Assembly (NCBI GenBank): GCA_965200615.1
Contig: OZ241377.1
Location: 1-64,000 of the forward strand
Source of the DNA: Bin5 sp965200615
GTDB lineage: Bacteria; Chloroflexota; Anaerolineae; Caldilineales; Caldilineaceae
Length of the DNA stretch: 64,000 nt
Reading direction: 5' to 3'
Below are positions 1-8,100 of the stretch, piece by piece. Numbering within the stretch: position 1 is the stretch's first letter; every line of letters starts with the position of its first letter. The position numbers and the translations under genes were made by a program. Below the pieces are notes generated by a model, which did no database searches, was not told the DNA's origin, and saw only the letters and a program-made list of their open reading frames with translations.

Positions 1-1
1 T

Positions 2-385
2 GATGATCGGTTGCAGCAGGACACCGTAACGGTTTCAACAACCGATTCTCGCAAACCGTCTCTCCGCACTGCTATGTCGCTTGAATTCTGGCGCAATCTG
101 TCCGTCATTTGGATCTCAATATTCTTCTTTATTCTCTGTCTGGTTCCATTGGCCTTCGCCTTTCTGGCCGTGCAGGGCATGAGAAAGGTGCTGGGCGGAG
201 CACAGTCCGGTCTTGAGAGCTTGCAGGACGCCAGCAGCAAGGCCCGCGCCAAAACCGAAGAGACGGCCGCACAGGTGACGTCAGCCGTGATCCAGGGACA
301 GAGCAAAGCTGAGAAGTCCCAGGCAACGCTCAGACAACTGTTGGGGCGTACGGAACCCGCGCCCCCCTCCTCCCCAGAGAAGTAA
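2..385 (+). CDS. Small single-pass membrane protein, 5' end outside the window
   Basis: The reading frame is open from the left window edge, so the true start is probably upstream; a TTG at 11 is the first usable start inside. There is one strong membrane segment (about residues 28-55, rich in Ile, Phe, Leu and Val), followed by an Ala/Gln/Lys/Glu-rich tail that would form an amphipathic helix or coiled coil, and a Pro-rich end. I recognise no family. A role in the envelope is only a guess from the topology. The next gene is more than 400 bases away with its own promoter, so this is the end of a different transcription unit. Confidence 0.5.
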   Translation, partial: DDRLQQDTVTVSTTDSRKPSLRTAMSLEFWRNLSVIWISIFFFILCLVPLAFAFLAVQGMRKVLGGAQSGLESLQDASSKARAKTEETAAQVTSAVIQGQSKAEKSQATLRQLLGRTEPAPPSSPEK

Positions 386-654
386 GCGCTCCATCCTCCT
401 GCATCCAGTCGTTCAACAACGCCACTCGGGCAACCCGCTTCCCGCACGTCATTCCGTGTCTTTGAACGGTCGGGCCTTCGGTTCTCCCTTATACGGGGGA
501 CACGCCCCCTCCAACAACTCGCCCCGCCTCCGCTGCGCTGGTCTCCGGCCCCTGTCCCCTACCGTTCTCTCCGCCCTCCAAGCACGAGGTTGTCTCTGAC
601 TCCCACAGCTAAGATAATTCGCGTCAACCGAACAGTAGCAAGGCGATGCCCGGT

Positions 655-670
655 AAAATAATGTTATTTT
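655..670. repeat. AT palindrome overlapping the -35 box, possible operator
   Basis: AAAATAA and TTATTTT form perfect 7-bp arms around a 2-base centre. The right arm overlaps the putative -35 element (669-674), the usual place for a repressor site. No cognate regulator is encoded in the window. Confidence 0.4.
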
Positions 671-696
671 GAATTGAAAAGTGGAGTGGCTATAAT
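669..696 (+). promoter_or_regulatory. Sigma-70-like promoter, first sugar ABC operon
   Basis: TTGAAT (669-674) and a perfect TATAAT (691-696) are separated by 16 bases. Transcription would begin near 703, about 100 bases before the binding-protein gene at 803. Confidence 0.6.
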
Positions 697-802
697 AGCG
701 ATGGCTGTTCAGTACCAGCTGAGTGCGTTTCAACCCGTCGCTCGTGCCTGAAATACCTGAAATTGTGTATCTGTCCAGTCACCAAAGAGGAGGCGAGCAA
801 CC

Positions 803-2218
803 ATGAATGAGGCAAAGCCCAACGACAGCGTCCGGTACGACAATGCAGGTGCCCCATTGCTTAGCCGGCGCTCCCTTATGCGCGGGATGGCCGTAGGCCT
901 TGGCGGTCTTGCGATGACCTCGCTGGCAGCTTGCGCGCCGGCCGTGGAGCCAGCCGCCGAGGAAGGCGGCGATGAGGAAGCGGCCCCCGCACCAATGCAA
1001 GAAACCATCGTCATGTGGTACGACTTGGGCGCGTCCGACGCGCAGGTCTGGGAACGCTTCTGCGCCAACTACAACGAGGCCAATGATCATCCTGACATCA
1101 CCCTCGAGTATGAGCAGGTCGGCGGCGGTGAAATGGGGACCAAGATCATGGCCTCTATCGCCACCGGCGACCCGCCAGATATCTCCTTCCGCACCATGAA
1201 CGACGTCGCGGTCTGGCATCAGGCCGGCGGGCTTACGCCTCTGGATGACCTCATGGAGACAGTCGGCCTCGACCTGGACGACTTCCTGCCCCAGTACATC
1301 GAGTGGTCTTCTCTGGACGGGGAACTCTACTCGATTACGATGGACATTCTGCCTATCGCCGCCTTGATCAATGCCGGCCACGCCGAGGAAGCCGGCTTGG
1401 ACATCAGCAATCCACCGGCCGACGGCCCCTCCCTGATCGAGTGGTCCAAAGCGATGACAGTAAAGGAAGGGGACCAGATCACGCGCTCAGGGTTCCTGAT
1501 GACCGGCTCAAGCGTACAGCCAAACGTCGTCTTCGGCATCATCGCCCAGCAACTCGGCGCGCAACCTCTCAACGCAAACCGCACGGGAGTCACCTTCAAC
1601 GATACCGATGCTCCGATTGCAGCAGCGCAATGGGTGCTGGATACCTTTGACGAGCATGAGATGTCATCCCGCGACGTAGCCGATCGTTACGGCGCATTCG
1701 GCCAGCAGGTGGGGTCGATCTTCTGGACCGGTCCGTGGACGCTCTTCGGCTATGTGAACACCGAAGGCCTTGACTTCATCACCGCGCCGGTCTCCTTGAT
1801 CGGCGACACGTTGACAACCGAAGCCCGCGAATACGGTCTCGCGCTCTTCACTGCGGACGGCCGTACCGAAGACCATCTGGTCGCGGGAGCCAAGGTAATC
1901 AAATGGTTCTCAGATAACTCGATGCTCTGGGTGACCGAGGGACGCGGTGCTCCCCCCCGCCGCTCCATACTCGACGATCCCGATTACATGACACTTGGCC
2001 TTGACTGGGAACTGCGCAGACCCTTTGCCGAAGCCGTCGAGTACAGCTTCTTCGATTATCTGAATATGGTCGACGGCGGAGAATTTGCCTTCTACGCCGG
2101 CAGCAGTTCAACCGTACCCAAGGCCATGGATCCGGTCTGGGCACGCGAGAAGAGTATCGAAGAAGGCCTGGCCGATCTGGAAGCGGCCTGGCAGAAGATA
2201 CTGGATGATCGCAGCTGA
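803..2218 (+). CDS. ABC sugar transporter solute-binding lipoprotein (family 1), Tat-exported
   Basis: This is the extracytoplasmic substrate-binding subunit of an importer. Residues 21-44 carry a twin-arginine signal (SRRSLM, Arg22-Arg23) ending in lipobox LAAC with Cys44 as the lipidated residue; an Ala/Glu/Pro-rich linker follows, as in many Chloroflexota lipoproteins. The mature part has the family 1 pattern (IVMWYD near the start, GDPPDISF around residue 120). Length (471 aa) is normal. The start at 803 is supported by GAGGAGG 10-15 bases upstream. Two permeases follow, with no ATPase in this operon. The substrate cannot be read from sequence; a carbohydrate is most likely given the downstream glycosidase-like protein. 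Confidence 0.9.
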   Translation: MNEAKPNDSVRYDNAGAPLLSRRSLMRGMAVGLGGLAMTSLAACAPAVEPAAEEGGDEEAAPAPMQETIVMWYDLGASDAQVWERFCANYNEANDHPDITLEYEQVGGGEMGTKIMASIATGDPPDISFRTMNDVAVWHQAGGLTPLDDLMETVGLDLDDFLPQYIEWSSLDGELYSITMDILPIAALINAGHAEEAGLDISNPPADGPSLIEWSKAMTVKEGDQITRSGFLMTGSSVQPNVVFGIIAQQLGAQPLNANRTGVTFNDTDAPIAAAQWVLDTFDEHEMSSRDVADRYGAFGQQVGSIFWTGPWTLFGYVNTEGLDFITAPVSLIGDTLTTEAREYGLALFTADGRTEDHLVAGAKVIKWFSDNSMLWVTEGRGAPPRRSILDDPDYMTLGLDWELRRPFAEAVEYSFFDYLNMVDGGEFAFYAGSSSTVPKAMDPVWAREKSIEEGLADLEAAWQKILDDRS

Positions 2219-2228
2219 TAAATGCCAA

Positions 2229-2275
2229 GAGTCCGGTCAGATTGGTCAGCGACGGGTGCCAATCTGACCGGACTC
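2229..2275 (+). promoter_or_regulatory. Intercistronic stem-loop after the binding-protein gene
   Basis: Perfect 17-bp arms (2229-2245 and 2259-2275) enclose a 13-base loop. There is no U-tract, so it is more likely a 3' mRNA stabiliser or partial attenuator than a full terminator. It lies between the binding protein and the first permease; known operons such as malEFG use this arrangement to make excess binding protein. Confidence 0.75.
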
Positions 2276-2297
2276 CCTGCAACCGAGAATTCAGTGG

Positions 2298-3227
2298 ATG
2301 ACCCACTTTGTAGACAGAGCCGCGCCAGACGGTTGGCTTTCCCGACTTTCCAGAATCAGATACCGTGGACGCCGCGTTGACTGGCAGGCGTACCTCTTCA
2401 TTCTGCCATTCGCTCTCATCTTCATAGTTATTACCCTGCTCCCCATATTCTTCGGAATCTACATCAGCTTCAACGAATGGGGTATTGTCGGTGACCCGGA
2501 ATGGGTCGGGCTCGACAACTTCCGCGAAGCAATGCAGGACGACTGGATCCCCAAGGTCTGGGGCAATACCTTTCAGATGGCCGCTCTCGTTGTGCCGGGA
2601 ACCGTGATCGTTGCCCTGTTGATGGCGCTCTGGATCAACCGCGAACAGTGGCTGTCGGGCCCGATCCGGACAGCCTTTTTCGCGCCCCATGTCGTTGCCA
2701 TTACCGTCACCGCGATCATCTGGATCTGGATTTTCGAGAAAGAGACCGGCCTTCTCAATGTGGCTCTCTATGGCATCGGAATCCCCAAACAGGGATGGCT
2801 GACCACAAGCAAGTGGGTGATCCAGTCGATCTCCCTTGTCACCATCTGGCAGGCAGTGGGATTCCACATGGTAATCCTTCTGGCCGGACTCAAAGAGATT
2901 CCGGCCGAACTGGGGGAAGCGGCCGTCATCGACGGTGCCTCAGCCTGGCAGGCGTTCTGGCGCATAACCCTTCCGCTCCTGACTCCGGCGCTGGGGCTGG
3001 TCATTACACTCGAAATCATCAGCGCCTTCCGTATCTTTGGTCAGATCTATCTGATGACAGGCGGTGGGCCGGGCGGCCATTCGGCCACCATCGTTTCCTA
3101 TATCTACCATGAGGGATTCGTCCGCTTCCGTCTCGGGTTTGCCGCCGCTCTGTCTCTCCTTCTCTTCTTCACAATTCTTGTGTTTACCCTCCTGCGGGCG
3201 CGTCTGGTAAGGGAACATAGCAATTAG
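2298..3227 (+). CDS. Sugar ABC transporter permease, MalF/UgpA type
   Basis: Integral membrane subunit of the importer. About six hydrophobic helices are visible, starting with FILPFALIFIVITLL near residue 35. The ATPase-docking EAA loop is clear (EAAVIDGASAWQAFWRITLP, about residues 207-226), followed by a final helix pair. Length (309 aa) is typical. The ribosome binding site is weak, so translation may depend on the upstream gene. The family pairs with a MalG-type partner, here the next gene. A hydrophilic N-terminal stretch of about 30 residues precedes the first helix. Confidence 0.88.
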   Translation: MTHFVDRAAPDGWLSRLSRIRYRGRRVDWQAYLFILPFALIFIVITLLPIFFGIYISFNEWGIVGDPEWVGLDNFREAMQDDWIPKVWGNTFQMAALVVPGTVIVALLMALWINREQWLSGPIRTAFFAPHVVAITVTAIIWIWIFEKETGLLNVALYGIGIPKQGWLTTSKWVIQSISLVTIWQAVGFHMVILLAGLKEIPAELGEAAVIDGASAWQAFWRITLPLLTPALGLVITLEIISAFRIFGQIYLMTGGGPGGHSATIVSYIYHEGFVRFRLGFAAALSLLLFFTILVFTLLRARLVREHSN

Positions 3228-3248
3228 GTCCGAAGACCTATTCTGATC

Positions 3249-4124
3249 ATGTCGAACCTGGGCCTCAGCACTCTCTATAACCGCTCGTCATTGCGCTTCG
3301 TCCGCACCTTCATCATCTGGTTCCCAGGTGCAGTCGTGGCACTGCTGTGGCTGTTCCCGCTCTACTGGATGCTCAACACCTCCGTCAAGCCGGACCGCCT
3401 GATCCTGGCCGGTATAGACCTGATTCCTACCGAAATAACCTGGGAGCACTACAGGACTGTGGTGGCCGACACCCCCGTTATTCGCTGGTTCATAAACAGT
3501 ATTGTGACCTCGGTCTGTGTTGTTGCCGGCAGCCTGGTGTTGGGGTCACTGACGGGCTTCGCTCTGGCGAGGATGCACTTCCCAGGACGCACTGTCATCT
3601 TCTGGCTGCTGATCAGTTCGTTGATGATCCCGCCCGAGATGAGTATTGTTCCCCTGTTTATCGGTGTCTTGCGACTGGAAGTTCAGGACAGTTTCATTTC
3701 TCTGATCATCCCTCCTCTGGCCAGTGTCTTCCCGGTCTACCTGTATCGTCAGTTCTTTCTCTCGTTTCCGCGGGAGTTGGAAGATGCAGCCGCCATCGAT
3801 GGCTGCAGCCGTTTTGGCGCCTTTATTCGCGTGGCGCTGCCACTGGCAAGGCCCGCTACTCTGGCCGGCGCCATTCTCATTTTCACCAGCAATTGGAACT
3901 CCTTTCTCTGGCCGCTGCTGGTCGCCTTCAAAACGGAGTGGAAAACGCTGCCCGTGGGCATGGCGTTCTACACGCGTCTGGACATTCAAGGCACGTCAAC
4001 ACAAAGCGGCTACGGCGAAGCCATGGCTGCTGTCGCCATTGTCGCTTTGCCTACGCTGATATTCTTTCTAATCCTGCAACGTTACTTTATCGAAGGGGTC
4101 ACCCAAGTGGGCATCAAGGGCTGA
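3249..4124 (+). CDS. Sugar ABC transporter permease, MalG/UgpE type
   Basis: Second membrane subunit of the first importer. The N-terminal helix is followed by the family hallmark LYWMLNTSVKP (about residues 38-48), and the EAA loop reads EDAAAIDGCSRFGAFIRVAL around residues 178-197. The C-terminus ends with the usual short RYFIEGVTQVGIKG tail. Length (291 aa) is standard. It lies 21 bases after the first permease. The heterodimer would be energised by an MsmK/UgpC-like ATPase encoded elsewhere, possibly the one at 9109. Confidence 0.88.
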   Translation: MSNLGLSTLYNRSSLRFVRTFIIWFPGAVVALLWLFPLYWMLNTSVKPDRLILAGIDLIPTEITWEHYRTVVADTPVIRWFINSIVTSVCVVAGSLVLGSLTGFALARMHFPGRTVIFWLLISSLMIPPEMSIVPLFIGVLRLEVQDSFISLIIPPLASVFPVYLYRQFFLSFPRELEDAAAIDGCSRFGAFIRVALPLARPATLAGAILIFTSNWNSFLWPLLVAFKTEWKTLPVGMAFYTRLDIQGTSTQSGYGEAMAAVAIVALPTLIFFLILQRYFIEGVTQVGIKG

Positions 4125-4195
4125 GTTCGATACTGCAACTCCTCTTCGAGAGCCCGACCATTTAGCCGGCATGGCGGAAGGCAGAGCACGCCAAT

Positions 4196-5320
4196 ATGGA
4201 TCAAGTCATGAAAAATGCCGAGAAGCTCACCCTCTATCACGACCCCTCCCGCTACACCTGTCAGGTAGGCGCGGCCCAACTCCGGAACGGCGAAGTGGTC
4301 GTAGTGTTCAACGAGACAAGCGGATACATCCACCCGGACTTCGACAGCATCCTGCTCATCCGCTCTGCTGATAACGGTCAGTCTTGGGATCAGACGCCCG
4401 TTGTAACTGTCTGGCCCGCAACCCATCACTTTGGCAGCGATACACCCTCCATCACGCAGCTCTCAGACGGTACCCTCCTTGTCAACTATTTTCAGTGGGC
4501 CTTCGTCGACCAGAAGGGCATGCTGGAGGACTTTGGGCCGCAAGACAGACCGCGCGGCACACGCGATGTGGACGGCGTCGGTATCATCACCTCGTCGGAC
4601 AACGGCTATACATGGGGTGCTGCCTACAAGGCCAACGTAGCGCCCATGCGTTGGGGTCAGCCCATCGATAGCGTGCTGGAGCTGCCGGATGGCGCCCTGT
4701 TGATGGCCTGCCATGGACACCAGTTCGCGCGCGCCTGGATGGAAACGGACAACCTCCACGAACGCGTCCGCTCATACCTCATGCGTTCCGACAACAAGGG
4801 GCAGGACTGGGAATACTACTCCACCATAGCCTATGACCCCTCCAATATAGTCTCATTCGACGAGACCGCGCTCGCACGCACAGCCGACGGCGCCTTGGTC
4901 ACCATGATGCGGACCATGCACGGCGTCCGCAACCGCCACCAACACATGTGGACCAACTATTCTCGCAACGATGGTGAATCCTGGAGCCTGCCTGAACCGA
5001 CAAACCTCTGGGGATACCCTGCCGATCTCACTCTCCTGCAGGATGGCCGCATGCTTTGCACCTACGGCCATCGCCGCGACCCGTGGGGAATCCGTGGTTG
5101 CATTTCCGATGATGGGCTCAGTTGGAACGTTTCCAACGAGTTCGTCATCAGTTCCGGTGGCATCGCGCCGCCAGAAGCAGTCCCCAATCTGTACTGGCAC
5201 ATCGGCTATCCTGCGACGATCCAGCTCAACGACGGCACGCTCTTGACTGTCTTCCACGAGTGGACGCAAGAGAACCCAATTGTCCAGTATGTGGTAGCCG
5301 TCCGCTGGGAACTGGCTTGA
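4196..5320 (+). CDS. Sialidase-like beta-propeller protein (BNR/Asp-box repeats)
   Basis: Five Asp-box motifs (S-x-D-x-G-x-[ST]-W or close) occur at about residues 57-64, 133-140, 198-205, 256-263 and 303-310, the mark of the six-bladed sialidase/neuraminidase propeller. The 374-aa protein has no signal peptide, so as read it would be cytoplasmic. The family includes exo-sialidases and other glycoside hydrolases, as well as non-catalytic relatives. The catalytic Arg triad cannot be assigned with confidence, so the exact reaction is open. Its place at the end of a sugar importer operon suggests it processes the imported glycan. An ATG at 4208 is an alternative start. Confidence 0.75.
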   Translation: MDQVMKNAEKLTLYHDPSRYTCQVGAAQLRNGEVVVVFNETSGYIHPDFDSILLIRSADNGQSWDQTPVVTVWPATHHFGSDTPSITQLSDGTLLVNYFQWAFVDQKGMLEDFGPQDRPRGTRDVDGVGIITSSDNGYTWGAAYKANVAPMRWGQPIDSVLELPDGALLMACHGHQFARAWMETDNLHERVRSYLMRSDNKGQDWEYYSTIAYDPSNIVSFDETALARTADGALVTMMRTMHGVRNRHQHMWTNYSRNDGESWSLPEPTNLWGYPADLTLLQDGRMLCTYGHRRDPWGIRGCISDDGLSWNVSNEFVISSGGIAPPEAVPNLYWHIGYPATIQLNDGTLLTVFHEWTQENPIVQYVVAVRWELA

Positions 5321-5424
5321 CAAGAGACAAATCACTTTCCTCGCAATCCCTGCCCTCCGCCGGACCCCGCGTACCCAGCGCGCCTCCCGGTCCTGCCACC
5401 GGAAGAGACCCACGAATAGACCTG

Positions 5425-5432
5425 AAACGTTT
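5425..5432. promoter_or_regulatory. Possible LacI/GalR-family operator core
   Basis: AAACGTTT fits the AAnCGnTT core of LacI-family operators and lies in the context TGAAACGTTTAA, close to the cre-like consensus. It sits about 50 bases upstream of the putative -35 box. No LacI-type regulator is encoded in the window. Confidence 0.35.
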
Positions 5433-5480
5433 AACTCTACAGCTACAGGCTAATCCTCTTATCACCCCGAATCCGAATAC

Positions 5481-5509
5481 TTGACAAGAACCTTAGTTGC
5501 CTCCAGAAT
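5481..5509 (+). promoter_or_regulatory. Sigma-70-like promoter, second sugar ABC operon
   Basis: A perfect TTGACA (5481-5486) is followed after 17 bases by CAGAAT (5504-5509; four of six consensus bases). The untranslated leader to 5646 would be about 130 bases. Confidence 0.45.
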
Positions 5510-5645
5510 ACCAACCAACCAAACCGCAAAAGAGATAGACCCGCACACGTCATATGCCCTTGCATCGTGCCTGAAAATATCGCATTTCCGTGAATCTCCA
5601 GTGCAGTTCTCTCCAAACCTATTTCAGTAAGGAGGAAGCAAACTC

Positions 5646-6989
5646 ATGAGAAAGCTCTATCTGTTCACCATCTTCGTCCTCGTGATGGCAGTCATGGTGT
5701 CGGCTTGCGCAGCGCCCGCTGCGCCGGCGGAGACCGGGGCCATGGAAGAGGAGATGGAAGAGGAAGTCACCATCAGTATCATCACCGCCCAGGGCCCCCT
5801 GGCTGATGGCCTTGTCGCTCTGATCCCGCAGTTTGAAGAGGAAAATCCGGGCATCAAGGTCGAAGTGGCGCCCTTCCCCTGGACGACTTTCTTCGAAAAG
5901 GTGATCTCGCTGGCCCGCACCGAGTCCGGTGAATTCGACGTAATCTTCGCCGATGATCCCTGGATGCCCAACATCGTCGACGGCGGCCTGTCCGTCAACC
6001 TTACCGAAGCCTACGGCGCAACCCGCGACGACGACGTGCCCCAGGTCTCCTACGACGTCTTCTCCTGGCCTCCCCCCTACGGTCCCATCCCCTTGGACTT
6101 CCAGACCGGTGAGCGCCCGGACCTGCACGCCCTGCCCATCCAGGGCAACGTCATCATGTTCTACATCCGCCAGGATATCCTTGATGAACGCGGACTCGAT
6201 CCGCCTGTAACCTGGGATGACGTACTGGCGATCGCTGAGCAAGTTCACTGTCCCGATTGCGACCCGCCCTTCTACGGCTACAACGTGCGCGGCGCCGCCG
6301 GCAGTGACGCCCTCGCCCTGCTGTGGTCCATGGGCGGCGGCATCTTCGATGACGAGTTTAACGTCATCCTCGACAACGAGGCCGGCTGCGATGCGCTCAC
6401 GCTCTATGAGCAGTTGAGCAAGTACCTGCCGCCGGGCGGCAATACCTATGGCACCACCGAGATGGTGGCTGAGGTCGTTTCCGGCCGCGCCATGATGGGC
6501 ATCGGCTGGCCGGGCGACGCCTACGCCGCCTTCGAGGATGAGACCGACTCCGATGTAGCAGGCAAGATGCTCTATCTGCCTCTGCCTGCCTCCGAGGTTG
6601 GCGCTCCCCACGTCTCCATGATGGGCCACTGGGGCCTCGTGCTCAATGCCCATTCCGAGCACAAGGACGCCGCCTGGACCTATATGGAGTGGATGCACTA
6701 CAACCAGGAGCACGCGTTGGCCTACGCCCACGCCGGCGGCATCCCCTTCCGCAAGTCCGTCTTTAACGACCCCGAACTGATCCTGGAGAAACCCTGGTTC
6801 CCGGCCCAGTTTGAGGCCCTGATGGTTCCGCCCAAGTGGCGGCCCCGCAGCACCCAGGCCACAGGAATCAGCCTCGCTATCCTCGGGCCGGCGTTCAGCG
6901 CCGTCGGCGCCGGCGACATAACCGGCCAGGAAGCCTGCGAGCAGGCTGGCGCCGAAATCCGTCTCGAGATGGAAGGCGTTACCAACTAG
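5646..6989 (+). CDS. ABC sugar transporter solute-binding lipoprotein (family 1), Sec-exported
   Basis: Substrate-binding subunit of the second importer. A Sec signal helix (residues 3-20) ends in lipobox VSAC with Cys21. An acidic Met/Glu linker separates the anchor from the binding domain, which begins near VTISIITAQGP. Family 1 features include a GEFDVIFADDPW segment around residue 97 and MGIGWPGDAYAAF near residue 283. Length 447 aa. The ribosome binding site AAGGAGGAAG is very strong. Downstream are two permeases and an ATPase, making this the only complete importer in the window. Trp-rich and acidic pocket segments suggest a carbohydrate ligand. Confidence 0.9.
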   Translation: MRKLYLFTIFVLVMAVMVSACAAPAAPAETGAMEEEMEEEVTISIITAQGPLADGLVALIPQFEEENPGIKVEVAPFPWTTFFEKVISLARTESGEFDVIFADDPWMPNIVDGGLSVNLTEAYGATRDDDVPQVSYDVFSWPPPYGPIPLDFQTGERPDLHALPIQGNVIMFYIRQDILDERGLDPPVTWDDVLAIAEQVHCPDCDPPFYGYNVRGAAGSDALALLWSMGGGIFDDEFNVILDNEAGCDALTLYEQLSKYLPPGGNTYGTTEMVAEVVSGRAMMGIGWPGDAYAAFEDETDSDVAGKMLYLPLPASEVGAPHVSMMGHWGLVLNAHSEHKDAAWTYMEWMHYNQEHALAYAHAGGIPFRKSVFNDPELILEKPWFPAQFEALMVPPKWRPRSTQATGISLAILGPAFSAVGAGDITGQEACEQAGAEIRLEMEGVTN

Positions 6990-6999
6990 AGTGAATTCC

Positions 7000-7031
7000 A
7001 GAGGTGAGGGGCGAGATTCCCCCTCACCTCT
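7000..7031 (+). promoter_or_regulatory. Intercistronic stem-loop after the second binding-protein gene
   Basis: Perfect 12-bp arms (7000-7011 and 7020-7031) flank an 8-base loop, followed by a pyrimidine-rich tail. Its position between binding protein and permease matches 2229-2275, so it probably protects the upstream message or attenuates downstream transcription. Confidence 0.7.
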
Positions 7032-7106
7032 CTCTCCCTGTGCGCACCCTTAGAACTTTGGCGTTCAAGGTCTCCTTCAATACCTACCGGTCCAAGGAGG
7101 GCATCG

Positions 7107-8072
7107 TTGACCGTACAGCAGACCGCTGGTCCCTTGCCTGGCCAGGGCGCGAGCAGCGCGAATAGCGTAAACACCCAGCCTCCGCCTCCCCAAGGCATGT
7201 GGTCCGAACTATTCAGCTTTCGCGACAACCGCCTCGGCGTTATGCTGATCGTGCCCAGCCTCCTGGCACTGATCCTGGTCCAGTTCTATCCCATCGTTTA
7301 CAACTTCTGGCTGATTCTCACCAGCGAAAAAGGTGAGTGGATCGGTCTGGACAACCTCTCCCGGCTCACCAGGGACACCATCTTCCACGGCACCCTGATC
7401 TTCAGCCTCAAAATGGGCATCGTTGTCGTTCCCATGTGCCTCCTTGTGGGGCTGGGACTCGCCCTGCTCGTGCACAGCGACTATGCCGGCCGTAAGGCTA
7501 TCTGGATCTCCATCCTGATAATTCCACTCATGGTCTCCGAAATCGTCGCCGGAATGATGTGGAAGATCATGTACCACCCTACCCTGGGTCTGGTAAACGT
7601 TCCCCTCACTGCCCTCGGTCTTGAACCGATAATCTGGCTCGTGAAGGCCGATACCGCCTTCATTGCCCTCTGTGTCGTCGAGGTCTGGCGCATCAGCCCC
7701 CTGGCATTCCTGCTCCTCTACGCCGGCCTCAACCAGGTCCCCCGCGACATCTACGAGGCCGCCGCCGTCGATGGCGCAACCCGCTGGCGCGCCTTCTGGG
7801 ACATGACCCTCCCCTATATCAGGCCAATGTTCGCCATCGCCACCATCCTCGTCTTTGTCTGGTCCACCCGCACCATCGGCACCATCGCCGCCACCACCCA
7901 AGGTGGCCCCGGCCGCGCCACCTGGAACCTGTCCTGGTACATCTACGGTATGTCCTTCCAGCGCCTCAAGCCCCACTACGCCTCCGCAGCGGTGCTTGTC
8001 ATGCTGCTGATGACCTATATCGCCGGCACGATCTTCGTAAGATATCTGTGGGTGGAGCGCCGAAGCCGGTGA
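7107..8072 (+). CDS. Sugar ABC transporter permease, MalF/UgpA type
   Basis: First membrane subunit of the second importer. The TTG start at 7107 is supported by AAGGAGG 6-12 bases upstream. A Pro/Gln-rich cytoplasmic N-terminus of about 40 residues precedes the first helix (LGVMLIVPSLLALILVQFYP). The EAA loop EAAAVDGATRWRAFWDMTLP lies around residues 218-237, and a FVRYLWVERRSR tail closes the protein. Length 321 aa. The FYPIVYNFWLIL segment after the first helix is typical of the MalF-like family. Confidence 0.88.
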   Translation: MTVQQTAGPLPGQGASSANSVNTQPPPPQGMWSELFSFRDNRLGVMLIVPSLLALILVQFYPIVYNFWLILTSEKGEWIGLDNLSRLTRDTIFHGTLIFSLKMGIVVVPMCLLVGLGLALLVHSDYAGRKAIWISILIIPLMVSEIVAGMMWKIMYHPTLGLVNVPLTALGLEPIIWLVKADTAFIALCVVEVWRISPLAFLLLYAGLNQVPRDIYEAAAVDGATRWRAFWDMTLPYIRPMFAIATILVFVWSTRTIGTIAATTQGGPGRATWNLSWYIYGMSFQRLKPHYASAAVLVMLLMTYIAGTIFVRYLWVERRSR

Positions 8073-8100
8073 GCTTGAATGTAGTTATCCCAAGGAGTAT

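Larger units (their letters stand above)
386..802. other. Intergenic region with promoter for the first ABC operon
   Basis: I see no gene in these 417 bases. The left half is GC-rich and featureless. The right half turns AT-rich and contains a palindrome (655-670), a sigma-70-like promoter (669-696) and, just before the next gene, a strong ribosome binding site (GAGGAGG near 788). Confidence 0.6.
5321..5645. other. Intergenic region before the second ABC operon
   Basis: No gene was seen. The stretch contains a LacI-type palindromic core (5425-5432), a promoter candidate (5481-5509) and a strong ribosome binding site (AAGGAGGAAG) just before the start at 5646. Confidence 0.55.
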
